A stretch of 64,000 nt of DNA from contig NZ_JAGGPM010000017.1 in assembly GCF_018613835.1 (NCBI RefSeq), forward strand, positions 124,655 through 188,654, in the 5' to 3' direction. Position numbers and translations under genes: made by a program. The DNA comes from Arthrobacter sp. ISL-5. Lineage in GTDB: Bacteria > Actinomycetota > Actinomycetes > Actinomycetales > Micrococcaceae. The notes under the pieces are model-generated. The model did no database searches and was not told the DNA's origin. It was given only the letters and a program-made list of their open reading frames with translations. Shown here piece after piece: positions 1 through 8,671 of the stretch (position 1 is its first letter; the number at the start of each line of letters is the position of its first letter).

Positions 1-213
1 TCGGTGCCGCTGGAAACGTATGAACTGCCACGGAAATGCGTTCTTGTCTTCGGCCAGGAAGGCCCGGGCCTGACCCCGGAGGTGCATGAAGCTGCGGAGG
101 CCACGTTGTCGATCGAACAGTTCGGTTCCACGCGTTCCATCAACGCAGGCTCTGCAGCGGCGATTGCCATGCACGCGTGGGTGCGCCGCCACGTCTTCGG
201 CCAGCACGTGTAG
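1..213 (+). CDS. TrmH/SpoU-family RNA 2'-O-methyltransferase, C-terminal fragment
   Basis: The 5' end lies outside the window, so only about the last 70 residues are visible. They contain two SpoU/TrmH signature blocks: VLVFGQEGPGL, and IEQFGSTRSINAGSAAA followed by a helix. In this family these segments form the trefoil knot that binds S-adenosylmethionine. The enzyme methylates the ribose of a nucleotide in tRNA or rRNA; the target cannot be told from this fragment. It ends with TAG and is followed by a 168-nt gap with the fba promoter, so it is probably a separate transcription unit. Confidence 0.85.
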   Translation, partial: SVPLETYELPRKCVLVFGQEGPGLTPEVHEAAEATLSIEQFGSTRSINAGSAAAIAMHAWVRRHVFGQHV

Positions 214-282
214 CGGATATCCGTCCGCCGGGCCGGAACAACCGGACCGGAACAAAGTGTTACCCGGCCGCGTGACCCGAAA

Positions 283-311
283 CACTGCCACGGCGCAGAA
301 CTGGCTAGGAT
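283..311 (+). promoter_or_regulatory. Putative promoter of fba (-10 TAGGAT)
   Basis: TAGGAT at 306-311 fits the actinobacterial TANNNT -10 consensus and sits about 70 nt before the aldolase start. The -35 region (283-288, CACTGC) is a poor match. The position implies an untranslated leader of roughly 65 nt. Confidence 0.4.
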
Positions 312-381
312 GGTTCGTAGCCGACGAGGTTCACTCCAGGGTCCACACAACCCGCAGACGAAATTCACTTTAGGAGTCAGC

Positions 382-1401
<1,020 letters not shown>

Positions 1402-1403
1402 GC

Positions 1404-1826
1404 ATGTCCGACGAGTTCCGCAGGAACCTGATGGGTCCCGAGCCGACGCTCCTGCCTGCCGAGACCGAGGTCTACGCGCAGCTGGACGCGGGCCAGGAAG
1501 CCCTGGACCTGGTGGAGAAGCACCCCACATCCTCACTGCTGTGGGCTGTGCTGGCCGAGGAAGCCTGGGCGGACGGACGCACCATCGACTCCTACGCCTA
1601 CGCCCGCGTGGGCTACCACCGCGGCCTGGACTCGCTCCGCCGCAACGGCTGGCGGGGCGTCGGGCCCATCCCGTGGGAGCACGAGCCTAACCGCGGTTTC
1701 CTACGTGCGCTCTACTCACTGGGACGTGCCTCGGCGGCCATCAATGAGGCCGAGGAACCGGAGCGGATTGAGAAGTTCCTCAATGACTCCGATCCCTCCG
1801 CCAAAGCGGCCATCGAAGCCAAGTAA
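1404..1826 (+). CDS. DUF3151 domain protein
   Basis: A 140-residue protein matching the actinobacterial DUF3151 family in length and in the segment SLLWAVLAEEAWADGR followed by YAYARVGYHRGLDSLR. The helical, alanine-rich middle looks TPR-like. No signal peptide or membrane segment is seen. It starts 2 nt after the aldolase stop and ends at a strong hairpin, so it forms a two-gene unit with fba. That pairing is common in actinobacteria but the function is unknown. Annotation to family level is secure; any role beyond that would be a guess. Confidence 0.9.
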   Translation: MSDEFRRNLMGPEPTLLPAETEVYAQLDAGQEALDLVEKHPTSSLLWAVLAEEAWADGRTIDSYAYARVGYHRGLDSLRRNGWRGVGPIPWEHEPNRGFLRALYSLGRASAAINEAEEPERIEKFLNDSDPSAKAAIEAK

Positions 1827-1835
1827 CCGCACCAC

Positions 1836-1884
1836 ATAACGACGTCGGCCCCTCACCAAAAAGGTGAGGGGCCGACGTCGTTAT
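1836..1884. terminator. Bidirectional terminator between DUF3151 gene and UDG-like gene
   Basis: A perfect 22-bp inverted repeat (1836-1857 and 1863-1884) with a 5-A loop lies between two convergent genes. Both ends are A/T-rich, so it can end transcription from either side. Confidence 0.9.
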
Positions 1885-1949
1885 TTGTGGTGGGCCCACG
1901 ACTGCCGGGTTCCCTGACCGAGCTTGCGAGGTTAGGGGGCAGGTGGGGA

Positions 1950-2585
1950 CTAGCTGGCGGCCTTCGCCAGGCCCGTGCGGGCCATGGCGTCCAGGTACAC
2001 AACGTGCATTTCGTCGAGGTACTGCTGCTGCCGCGCCGGGGTGCCGGCGAAGGCGCGGCCGCTGAGCGAGCGGACCTTGTAAGTCTTCAGGCCGCGGCGC
2101 CACAGCAGCGGGACCTCGGTCTTGAGCAGCAGGCCGGCCAGCCGGTTGGCCTCGGTGCCGTGGGCCACGATGACCGAGGCGCGCGGCACCAGGGCCAGGA
2201 ACTTCAGCAGCGGCTTGAGTCCGGCGGAGATCTGGTCAGGCGTGAACTTGCCGTTCGGTTCGCCGGGGGTGTGCCACGGGTGCACGTTCCAGGGCATGAT
2301 GTACTCCGGCCGGAGCCCGAGCTTCCACTGCACGCCGAGCATGCGGGTGGCGGCGTCGTCGTCGCCCGGAGTGATGAAGCCCGACGGCGAGGCAGTGCCG
2401 ATGTTGGAGTAGAGGCTGATGATGCGGCATTCGTCGACGTCGTGCATGGGGTCGACATACGGCACCTGGGTGCCCGGCTTGGTGCTCTGCAGTGAGTCGC
2501 ACAATTCATTAACAGCGGCGACATTGGGTTCGTAACGGCGGCTCAGGAGTTGTTCACGGAAAGATTCAGTAGCCAGGGCTGTCAT
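1950..2585 (-). CDS. Uracil-DNA glycosylase-like protein
   Basis: A 211-residue cytoplasmic protein. The segments YIMPWNVHPWHTPGE and VIVAHGTEANRL resemble the catalytic and DNA-intercalation motifs of the uracil-DNA glycosylase superfamily, and the length fits. Some family hallmarks are diverged, so substrate and activity are uncertain. The frame is open to 2618, but the ATG at 2585 (MTALATESF) has an AGGAG 13 nt upstream while the 2618 start has none. It is a single gene, convergent with the fba unit and divergent from purA. Alternative: a non-catalytic relative of the UDG fold. Confidence 0.65.
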   Translation of the reverse strand: MTALATESFREQLLSRRYEPNVAAVNELCDSLQSTKPGTQVPYVDPMHDVDECRIISLYSNIGTASPSGFITPGDDDAATRMLGVQWKLGLRPEYIMPWNVHPWHTPGEPNGKFTPDQISAGLKPLLKFLALVPRASVIVAHGTEANRLAGLLLKTEVPLLWRRGLKTYKVRSLSGRAFAGTPARQQQYLDEMHVVYLDAMARTGLAKAAS

Positions 2586-2983
2586 GTAAGTGCTGTGTCT
2601 CCTGCGGGGATCGGTCACGCTGCCGTACCGGAAACGGGCGCGCCAGGTCCGGGTCGGTTTGAAAATGTGGTGTGGATCGATTCCTGGTCGATCCTTATCA
2701 GTTTAGCAAGCCCCGCAAAATGTACCGCTCACTGCACCGCTCGCCTCCCGGCAGAACAGGCACCGCGGGGGATGGCCAAAGCAAGAAATCCGGTGGCCAT
2801 CGGCTAAACTTGGGTGGTAAGAGCCCCGGAACTCTTGCGTCTTTGTCCATCGGCCAACGCCGAGGGTGCGGTCGCTGACATTCGGGGCATTCTCATGAAC
2901 GGCGCTGCCTTCAGGCCAGACACTGCGGTGAAACCCCCGGTGACTGAAACGGAAGTCGGCCCGAACGAATGGGGGAGGATCCC
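2586..2983. promoter_or_regulatory. Divergent promoter region between UDG-like gene and purA
   Basis: About 400 nt without a convincing gene. A perfect inverted repeat GGATCGA-N7-TCGATCC lies at 2674-2694 and could be an operator. TAAACT at 2805-2810 is a good -10 candidate for purA and would give a leader of about 170 nt. TTGCTA-type sequence on the minus strand around 2695-2710 may serve the UDG-like gene. No recognised riboswitch was seen. Confidence 0.35.
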
Positions 2984-4273
2984 ATGCCAGCAATCGTTAT
3001 CGTCGGAGCCCAATGGGGCGACGAAGGAAAAGGTAAGGCCACTGACCTGCTCGGAGGCCGCGTCGACTACGTCGTGAAGCCGAACGGCGGCAACAACGCC
3101 GGGCACACCGTCGTCGTGGGCGGTGAGAAGTATGAGCTGAAGCTCCTTCCTGCCGGCATCCTCAGCCCCAACGCGGTTCCCATCATCGGCAACGGCTGCG
3201 TGGTGAACCTGGAGGCACTGTTCCAGGAGATTGACGGCCTGGAGGCCCGCGGTGCGGACACGTCCAAGCTGCGCGTCTCCGCAAACGCGCACCTCGTTGC
3301 GCCCTACCACCAGGTGCTGGACAAGGTCACCGAACGTTTCCTCGGCAGCCGCGCCATCGGCACCACCGGCCGCGGCATCGGCCCGGCTTACATGGACAAG
3401 GTGGCCCGCCTCGGCATCCGCGTGCAGGACGTCTTTGACGAATCCATCCTGCGCCAAAAGGTTGAAGGCTCGCTGCGCCAGAAGAACGAACTCCTGGTCA
3501 AGGTGTACAACCGGCGCAGCGTCGTGGTGGACGAGATCGTTGAATACTTCCTCTCCTTCGCGGAGCGCCTGCGCCCCCTGGTCATCGACAGCACCCTGGT
3601 GCTGAACACGGCCCTGGACGAAGGCAAGGTGGTGCTCATGGAGGGCGGCCAGGCCACGTTCCTGGACGTGGACCACGGCACGTACCCGTTCGTCACGTCC
3701 TCCAACCCGACCGCCGGCGGCGCCTCCGTGGGCTCCGGCATCGGCCCCACACGCATCTCGCGCTCGATCGGCATCATCAAGGCGTACACCACGCGTGTCG
3801 GCGCCGGCCCGTTCCCCACCGAGCTCTTCGATGAGATGGGCATGTACCTGCAGAAGACCGGCGGCGAGTTCGGGGTCAACACCGGCCGTCCGCGCCGCTG
3901 CGGCTGGTACGACGCCGTCCTGGCCCGCCACGCTTCCCGCGTCAACGGCTTCACGGACTACTTCGTCACCAAGCTGGACGTCCTCACCGGCATCGAGCAG
4001 ATCCCGGTGTGCGTCGCGTACGACGTCGACGGCGTCCGGCACGACGAAATGCCCATGACCCAGACCGAGTTCCACCACGCTAAGCCGATCTTCGAGTACT
4101 TCGAGGGCTGGACCGAGGACATCACCGGAGCACGCACGCTGGCCGATCTGCCCGAGAACGCCCGGAACTACGTCCTGGCCCTCGAGAAGCTCTCCGGCAC
4201 GCGTTTCTCCGCGATCGGCGTGGGCCCCGACCGGGACCAGACCATCGTTGTCAACGATCTGATCAACGACTGA
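2984..4273 (+). CDS. purA: Adenylosuccinate synthetase
   Basis: A 429-residue PurA, which joins IMP and aspartate with GTP to make adenylosuccinate, the first committed step to AMP. The N terminus has the GTP-binding, catalytic loop [15 protein letters not shown]. Also present are [11 protein letters not shown] (catalytic His), [10 protein letters not shown], the IMP-binding [12 protein letters not shown] region and the C-terminal GTP-binding residues. The ATG at 2984 has a GGGGGAGG Shine-Dalgarno directly upstream; the upstream in-frame ATG at 2969 overlaps that site and has no ribosome-binding site. It is monocistronic: its own promoter region precedes it and a strong terminator follows. 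Confidence 0.97.
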   Translation: MPAIVIVGAQWGDEGKGKATDLLGGRVDYVVKPNGGNNAGHTVVVGGEKYELKLLPAGILSPNAVPIIGNGCVVNLEALFQEIDGLEARGADTSKLRVSANAHLVAPYHQVLDKVTERFLGSRAIGTTGRGIGPAYMDKVARLGIRVQDVFDESILRQKVEGSLRQKNELLVKVYNRRSVVVDEIVEYFLSFAERLRPLVIDSTLVLNTALDEGKVVLMEGGQATFLDVDHGTYPFVTSSNPTAGGASVGSGIGPTRISRSIGIIKAYTTRVGAGPFPTELFDEMGMYLQKTGGEFGVNTGRPRRCGWYDAVLARHASRVNGFTDYFVTKLDVLTGIEQIPVCVAYDVDGVRHDEMPMTQTEFHHAKPIFEYFEGWTEDITGARTLADLPENARNYVLALEKLSGTRFSAIGVGPDRDQTIVVNDLIND

Positions 4274-4300
4274 CGTTCCCGGCCATATCCTCAGCAGTTC

Positions 4301-4343
4301 CGACGGCGGCGGGTCACCTCTCAGAGGTGGCCCGCCGCCGTCG
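4301..4343 (+). terminator. Terminator of purA
   Basis: A 20-bp stem (4301-4320 with 4324-4343, one G-T wobble) with a 3-nt loop follows the purA stop by 27 nt. The T tail is weak, as is usual for high-GC actinobacteria. Confidence 0.8.
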
Positions 4344-4405
4344 TTGCCGGCAGCAGGCGGAGTGTCGGTCTTCGGCCGCGGGCGGTCTGCCCTAAGCTCA
4401 CTCAG

Positions 4406-4588
4406 GTGGGAAATCTCAGCACCGATGACAGCGAACGCCTAGCGGTGGTTCCGGTGCTGGACGGTCAGACGTGCATCGATGAGCTGCTCATGGACCTGGG
4501 TGATGTGCTTAGTGTGCACGCCCTCATCCAGATGCTGCCTGAGGCCGGCGTTGACGGCATTCCCGGCGGGCAGCTCCGCCTCTTCTGA
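4406..4588 (+). CDS. Small hypothetical protein, probably leaderless
   Basis: A 60-residue acidic protein starting at GTG. It is not recognised. It shows an amphipathic stretch (CIDELLMDLGDVLSVHALIQML) and ends in GGQLRLF. There is no signal peptide or membrane helix. A TANNNT -10 box (TAAGCT, 4393-4398) lies 7 nt before the GTG and no Shine-Dalgarno is present, the pattern of a leaderless mRNA seen at several other genes here. That promoter spacing is the main support for this being a real gene; otherwise it could be a chance ORF. Confidence 0.45.
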   Translation: MGNLSTDDSERLAVVPVLDGQTCIDELLMDLGDVLSVHALIQMLPEAGVDGIPGGQLRLF

Positions 4589-4662
4589 CCCGCCGGGAGC
4601 CTCCTGACCGAGGCGGGCCCTCCGTCGTTGCACATCCCGTCCCAAGGGAATTCCGGCCGGCG

Positions 4663-4745
4663 CGTAACCTGCGGCCCCCGCGCTTCGATTACCTCTGTGT
4701 AAGCGCCAGGCCGGGGGTTGTCCCCCATCAGCCTCCAGCCCGGCC
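4663..4745 (+). promoter_or_regulatory. ECF-type promoter and 5' UTR hairpin, copy 1 of a duplicated element
   Basis: CGTAAC (4663-4668) and CGATTA (4686-4691) are separated by 17 nt, like an ECF sigma -35/-10 pair. Downstream, GGCCGGG (4709-4715) pairs with CCCGGCC (4739-4745). The loop holds TGTCCCCCATCAG (4719-4731). An alternative stem GGGGG/CCCCC (4713-4717 with 4722-4726) excludes the first. The element ends 29 nt before the repeat-protein start. The same boxes, spacing, stem and loop motif recur at 6688-6770, downstream of the sigma operon. Autoregulation by the adjacent ECF factor is an inference. Confidence 0.6.
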
Positions 4746-4774
4746 TTCAACCAACCAAAGGATGTTTTTTTCTT

Positions 4775-5299
4775 ATGAAGAGTGTTAGCAAGACCACCAG
4801 GATTGCTGTCGGAGCCGCCATCATCGCTGTCGGAGGGTTCTCCGGCATCGGACTGGCCAACGCGGCCCAGGTCTCCGGCTCGCAGCACGCAGAGGTGACC
4901 CCCGCTACGCCCGCCGTCCCCGCTGCTCCCGAGCTCCCGGCTGTCCCCGCAGTTCCGGCTTCCCCCTCGGTCAAGACCCCGTCGGTCAAGGCTCCTGCAG
5001 TCAAGGGCGCCAAGGTTTCCGGTGAAGCCAAGGTTGCGGCCCGCAAGGGCTCCGCCGCCGCCAAGGTTGACGCGACCGCCGCCGTTCCGGCCACTCCCGC
5101 CGTCCCGGCAGTTCCGGGTGGCGCCGGCGTTCCGGCTACGCCTGCTGTCCCGGCGACCCCGGCTGTTCCGGCTGTACCGGCCACGCCTAATGTGCCGGCA
5201 ACCCCTGCCGTTCCGGCTGTTCCCGGCGCTGCAGACAACGTGGCAGCCCCGGCTGTGCCGGCCGTTCCGTCCGCAGACCTGCCGGAGCTCGGCAAGTAG
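4775..5299 (+). CDS. Secreted Ala/Pro/Val-rich repeat protein
   Basis: A 174-residue exported protein. Residues 1-31 are a signal peptide: KTTR, a hydrophobic core, then a cleavage site near LANAA. The mature part is built from imperfect VPATPAVPA-type repeats, densest at about residues 45-60 and 100-165, with a Lys-rich centre (VKTPSVKAPAVKGAK). Such low-complexity sequence suggests an extended, surface-exposed or wall-associated structural protein; no catalytic motif or LPXTG signal is present. The ATG at 4775 has AAAGGA about 13 nt upstream, and the upstream in-frame start at 4718 would place residues before the signal peptide. It follows the ECF-type promoter and hairpin and precedes the sigma operon, so it is probably a target of that sigma factor. 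Confidence 0.75.
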   Translation: MKSVSKTTRIAVGAAIIAVGGFSGIGLANAAQVSGSQHAEVTPATPAVPAAPELPAVPAVPASPSVKTPSVKAPAVKGAKVSGEAKVAARKGSAAAKVDATAAVPATPAVPAVPGGAGVPATPAVPATPAVPAVPATPNVPATPAVPAVPGAADNVAAPAVPAVPSADLPELGK

Positions 5300-5386
5300 G
5301 CACGGACTTTCCCGAATAGGGCCATACGGTGTGCGGCGGCTAGGCTTACTACCGCCGCACACCAGCCGTAAGGGAAGGACAGCTCC

Positions 5387-5935
5387 TTGGCAGTTCAGCT
5401 GACCGACGACGAATTGTCAGCCGCCTTAGCCGGCGATCCTTCCGGTTTTAGCGCCGTCTACAGCACTATTTCCCCCGCAGTGCTTGGCTATTTCCGGGCC
5501 CGTGGCGTTGATGACGCCGAAGCCCTCACGCAGGACGTCTTCGTTGATGTCCTGCCCAAACTCAGTGGCGTCAAAGGCGGTCACTCGGGCCTCCGGACCT
5601 TCATTTTCTCGGTGGCCCACGCCCGGCTCGTCGACTACCGGCGCCGACACGCTAGAACACCCCAGCTGACCGAATACGACCCCCTTGCTGACGAACGGTA
5701 TTCAAACTCCGCCGAGGACGAGGTCCTCGGCTCGCTGGGCGGCATCTCGTCCACTCTTGCCATGCTCAACGACGAGCAGCGTGAAGTCCTGATACTGCGG
5801 ATCGTCGCGGACCTCTCCGTCGAACAAGTGGCAGGCATCATGAACAAGACTCCGGGCGCGATCAAGCAGCTCCAGCGGCGCGGGCTCATTGCCCTGCGCG
5901 AACTCGTCAAGGAAAAGGACTACACACCATCATGA
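5387..5935 (+). CDS. ECF-type RNA polymerase sigma factor
   Basis: A 182-residue sigma-70 family protein with the two-domain ECF layout. Region 2 spans about residues 20-85 (YFRARGVDDAEALTQDVFVDVL, then TFIFSVAHARLVDYRRRHAR). Region 4 spans about 125-175 (LNDEQREVLILRIVADLS, then VEQVAGIMNKTPGAIKQLQRRG), a helix-turn-helix. The start is TTG at 5387 with a strong AAGGGAAGGA just upstream; no ATG/GTG fits as well. The stop overlaps the next start (ATGA, 5932-5935), so the sigma factor and the membrane protein are translationally coupled, as in sigma/anti-sigma pairs. The likely target promoters are the CGTAAC-N17-CGATTA elements on either side; this is inferred. Confidence 0.9.
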   Translation: MAVQLTDDELSAALAGDPSGFSAVYSTISPAVLGYFRARGVDDAEALTQDVFVDVLPKLSGVKGGHSGLRTFIFSVAHARLVDYRRRHARTPQLTEYDPLADERYSNSAEDEVLGSLGGISSTLAMLNDEQREVLILRIVADLSVEQVAGIMNKTPGAIKQLQRRGLIALRELVKEKDYTPS

Positions 5936-6612
5936 GTGTCTCGCCAATAGGCCGGGAAGAGGGGGATATCCAGGCGATCCTCCAGGATTCCGGGTTCGAA
6001 GAGGACACGGACCTTCGCAGGTCGCTGGAAGATTTGCGCGCGTTCGCTCTGGACGGACCACCTGAACCGCGCGCGGACCTCCAAGCCCTGCTGACGCCCG
6101 GCGTCACCAGGCTGGACCTGCGCCGCCGCAGCCGGAAGCGCCGGATGGGCGTCGTTCTTGGCGCGGCTGTGGTCGGTGCCATGGGCCTCGGCGCGGGCGC
6201 CGTGGCTGCCTCCGAGGACTTCCGCCTGAGCGTCAGCCATGCCGTGGTGAAGATCTTCGAGCCGACCAGCCAGACCCCTGCGCCGAACGCCGATGCTGCT
6301 CCGCCCGCGGCCCCTGGCGTGTCGGTCCCGTCCCCGGCGGCGGTGGCGCCGTTTCCCTCGGCAACTCCGTCAAGGTCAGTGACGGCGTCAAAGGCTGCCC
6401 GGCCGCAAGCGCCGGCGTCCGCCACACCGGCTCCGGGCAACGCCGCGGCTGAGCACGGAGGGAGCCAGGCCAAAGCTCCGGCGGTGCCGCTGCGGCCGAC
6501 GACCGTGCCGGCAACCCCCGTGCCGGCCCCGCCCGGCGCCGGCCCAAGGCCGTTTGCCAGCCTGCTTCCGTTGCTTCCCACCCTTCCGGGGACTGTTCCA
6601 GGGAAGCCCTGA
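5932..6612 (+). CDS. Probable membrane anti-sigma factor
   Basis: A 226-residue protein with a cytoplasmic N-terminal part (about 1-65), a basic patch RRRSRKRR, one hydrophobic segment (about 72-93, GVVLGAAVVGAMGLGAGAV) and a long Pro/Ala/Thr-rich tail predicted to lie outside. No zinc-binding HxxxCxxC anti-sigma motif is visible, so the assignment rests on topology and on the 4-nt overlap with the sigma gene. The tail composition resembles the secreted repeat protein 0.6 kb upstream. Alternative: a membrane protein of unknown role cotranscribed with the sigma factor. Confidence 0.65.
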   Translation: MSVSPIGREEGDIQAILQDSGFEEDTDLRRSLEDLRAFALDGPPEPRADLQALLTPGVTRLDLRRRSRKRRMGVVLGAAVVGAMGLGAGAVAASEDFRLSVSHAVVKIFEPTSQTPAPNADAAPPAAPGVSVPSPAAVAPFPSATPSRSVTASKAARPQAPASATPAPGNAAAEHGGSQAKAPAVPLRPTTVPATPVPAPPGAGPRPFASLLPLLPTLPGTVPGKP

Positions 6613-6663
6613 GCCCGACCCCTGGGCCCTACTTCCAGGCCCGGGAAACAGGGCAGAAAAAAG

Positions 6664-6775
6664 TTTTCAAATTTTTTTTGAAAATGGCGTAACCTCCGGG
6701 GCGGCCCCGTCGATTACGTAAGTGAAAGGCCGGGCTGGAATGTGTCCCCCATCAGGTTCCAGCCCGGCCCTTTTT
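6664..6775 (+). ncRNA. Putative small RNA unit, copy 2 of the duplicated ECF-promoter/hairpin element
   Basis: CGTAAC (6688-6693) and CGATTA (6711-6716) again have 17-nt spacing. They are followed by a 13-bp perfect stem (6728-6740 with 6757-6769) and TTTTT at 6771-6775. The 16-nt loop contains TGTCCCCCATCAG (6743-6755), identical to copy 1. No ORF follows on this strand, so a transcript starting near 6722 would be a roughly 55-nt stem-loop RNA. Just upstream is an all-A/T inverted repeat (6664-6671 with 6677-6684) that could be an UP-like element or part of a terminator. Alternative: a plain terminator of the sigma operon, though the shared promoter boxes and loop argue for more. Confidence 0.5.
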
Positions 6776-6842
6776 CTTGCCACCGGCGGCTTCAGCTGCC
6801 GTTGAGGCACACCACCCGCCGAGGCCCGCGTAAGCAGTCCGC

Positions 6843-7337
6843 CTAAGCCAGCACTTGCCGCCTCGAGGAAATGACGCCGGTGTCGAAGCCCGCCAGGTGC
6901 AGGCCGCCGTGGAAGCGCGCATGTTCGATCTTGACGCAACGGTCCATCACCACGTTCAGACCCGCCGCCTCCGCTCCAAGGGCCACGCCCTCATGCCACG
7001 AGCCCAGCTGCAGCCAGAGGGTCTGTGCCCCGGCGGCAACGGCCTCATCCAGGACTCCCGGCAGGTCATCGTGCTTTCGGAAGACGTCCACGATGTCAGG
7101 GCTCTCCGGCAGGTCAGCGAGGGAGGCGTACGTCGGCTGCCCTAGGATTTCCTTCACCACCGGGTTCACGAAGTACACCTTGTACCGGGTGGACGACTGC
7201 AGGTACGTGGCCACGAAGTAGCTGGCCCGGGACGGCTTGTCCGAGGCCCCCACGATCGCGATGGATTTAGCCTGCCGGAGCAGGTTCAGGCGTTCCGGCG
7301 CTGTCGGGCCCTCCCAGGCGCGGTCTGTGGTGCTCAT
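6843..7337 (-). CDS. CoA-binding domain protein (YccU type), paralogue 1
   Basis: A 164-residue single-domain protein with the Rossmann-like CoA-binding fold: AIVGASDKPSRASYFVATYL at the N terminus, VYFVNP, DIVDVFRKHDDLP, and LWLQLGSWHEG with NVVMDRCVKIEH towards the end. Its start at 7337 overlaps the metY stop in an ATGA, so it is the last gene of the acs-sfnG-metY operon behind the SAM riboswitch. Family members bind CoA or acyl-CoA, but their biological role is unclear. A homologue at 12438 lies at the other end of the operon, divergently transcribed. Role here unknown; coupling to acyl-CoA or sulfur metabolism is inferred from position only. Confidence 0.85.
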   Translation of the reverse strand: MSTTDRAWEGPTAPERLNLLRQAKSIAIVGASDKPSRASYFVATYLQSSTRYKVYFVNPVVKEILGQPTYASLADLPESPDIVDVFRKHDDLPGVLDEAVAAGAQTLWLQLGSWHEGVALGAEAAGLNVVMDRCVKIEHARFHGGLHLAGFDTGVISSRRQVLA

Positions 7338-8671
7338 GCCCGTGCTCCAATCGTGCAAGTGTCGGCCGACAAGTTGTCCGTCGCCACTTCCGCCGCCGCG
7401 TCCAGGGCCTGGTCCAAGTCCCAGAGGATGTCGTCAATGTCTTCCAGGCCCACGGAGATGCGGACCAGGTCTTCCGGGACGCCGGCGGACTCGAGCTGTT
7501 CCGGGCTGAGCTGCTGGTGCGTGGTCGAACCGGGGTGGATGACCAGGGTGCGCGAGTCGCCCACGTTGGCCAGGTGCGAGGCCAGCTGGAGTGCCTCGAT
7601 GAACTTCTGCCCGGCTGCGCGGCCGCCCTTCACGCCGAAGGAGAACACCGAACCGGGGCCCAAGGGCAGATACTTCTGCGCCCGCTCAAAGTGCGGGTGG
7701 GACGGCAGACCGGAGAAGTTCACGTAGGCAACGCGTTCGTCGGCCTCGAGCCATTCCGCCACGGCCTGGGCGTTCTTCAGGTGCTCGTCAAGGCGCTGCG
7801 GAAGCGTCTCCACGCCCTGCAGCAGCTGGAAAGCGGACTGCGGTGAGAGCGCCGGACCGATGTCCCGCAGCTGCTCGCAGCGCAGCTTGGTCAGGAAGCC
7901 GTACTCGCCGAAGTTCCCCCACCAGGAGACGTTGCCGTAGGAGGCCACGGGCTCGGTCATAGTGGGGAACTTGCCGTTGCCCCAGTTGAATCGGCCGCTC
8001 TCCACGATCACGCCGCCCAGGGTGGTGCCGTGGCCGCCGAGGAACTTGGTGGCGGAGTGGATCACGATGTCCGCGCCGTGCTCGATCGGCCGCACGAGGT
8101 ACGGCGTGCTCAAGGTGGCGTCCACGACGAGGGGGATACCGGCGTCGTTCGCTACCTTCGCCAGGGCCGCCAGGTCCTGGACCTCCGACGACGGGTTGGC
8201 CACCACCTCGACGAAGATCGCCTTGGTGTTCTCCTGTACGGCAGCCGCGTAATCCGCGGGGTCGGTGCCGGGAACGAACGTGGTGTCAACGCCGAACCGG
8301 CGCAGGGTGACATCCAGCTGGGTGACCGTTCCGCCGTACAGCTGGGAGGCCGCCACGATGTGGTCACCGGCCTGGGTGAGCGCGGCGAAGGTGATGAACT
8401 CCGCGGCCATGCCCGACGACGTCGCGACCGCGCCGATGCCGCCCTCGAGGGACGCTATGCGCTCCTCAAACGCCGCCACGGTCGGGTTGCCGATGCGCGA
8501 GTAGATGTTGCCGTACTTCTGCAGCGCGAAGAGGTTGGCGGCGTCCTGGGTGTCCTTGAACACGAAGGACGTGGTCTGGTAGATGGGCACGGCGCGGGCG
8601 CCGTGCTCGGCGTCGGGGGTGCCGCCGGCATGCAGGGCGCGGGTGCGGAAACCGAACTTGCGGTCAGCCAT
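7334..8671 (-). CDS. metY: O-acetylhomoserine sulfhydrylase / cystathionine gamma-synthase family PLP enzyme
   Basis: A 445-residue Cys/Met-metabolism PLP enzyme. Motifs include [30 protein letters not shown] (PLP phosphate), [18 protein letters not shown] and the Schiff-base lysine in [16 protein letters not shown] (Lys209). The length and the insert [12 protein letters not shown] fit the MetY type, which makes homocysteine from O-acetylhomoserine and sulfide. The ATG at 8671 shares one base with the sfnG stop (TAATG), and the stop overlaps the CoA-binding gene, so translation is tightly coupled. The SAM riboswitch about 3.5 kb upstream fits methionine feedback control. The usual DNTFATP motif reads DATLSTP here, a mild divergence. 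Confidence 0.93.
   Translation of the reverse strand: MADRKFGFRTRALHAGGTPDAEHGARAVPIYQTTSFVFKDTQDAANLFALQKYGNIYSRIGNPTVAAFEERIASLEGGIGAVATSSGMAAEFITFAALTQAGDHIVAASQLYGGTVTQLDVTLRRFGVDTTFVPGTDPADYAAAVQENTKAIFVEVVANPSSEVQDLAALAKVANDAGIPLVVDATLSTPYLVRPIEHGADIVIHSATKFLGGHGTTLGGVIVESGRFNWGNGKFPTMTEPVASYGNVSWWGNFGEYGFLTKLRCEQLRDIGPALSPQSAFQLLQGVETLPQRLDEHLKNAQAVAEWLEADERVAYVNFSGLPSHPHFERAQKYLPLGPGSVFSFGVKGGRAAGQKFIEALQLASHLANVGDSRTLVIHPGSTTHQQLSPEQLESAGVPEDLVRISVGLEDIDDILWDLDQALDAAAEVATDNLSADTCTIGARA

Noticed and set aside
2703-2993. 96-codon minus-strand ORF in the purA promoter region
   Set aside because: Cys/His/Arg-rich random composition, no ribosome-binding site, overlaps the purA start.
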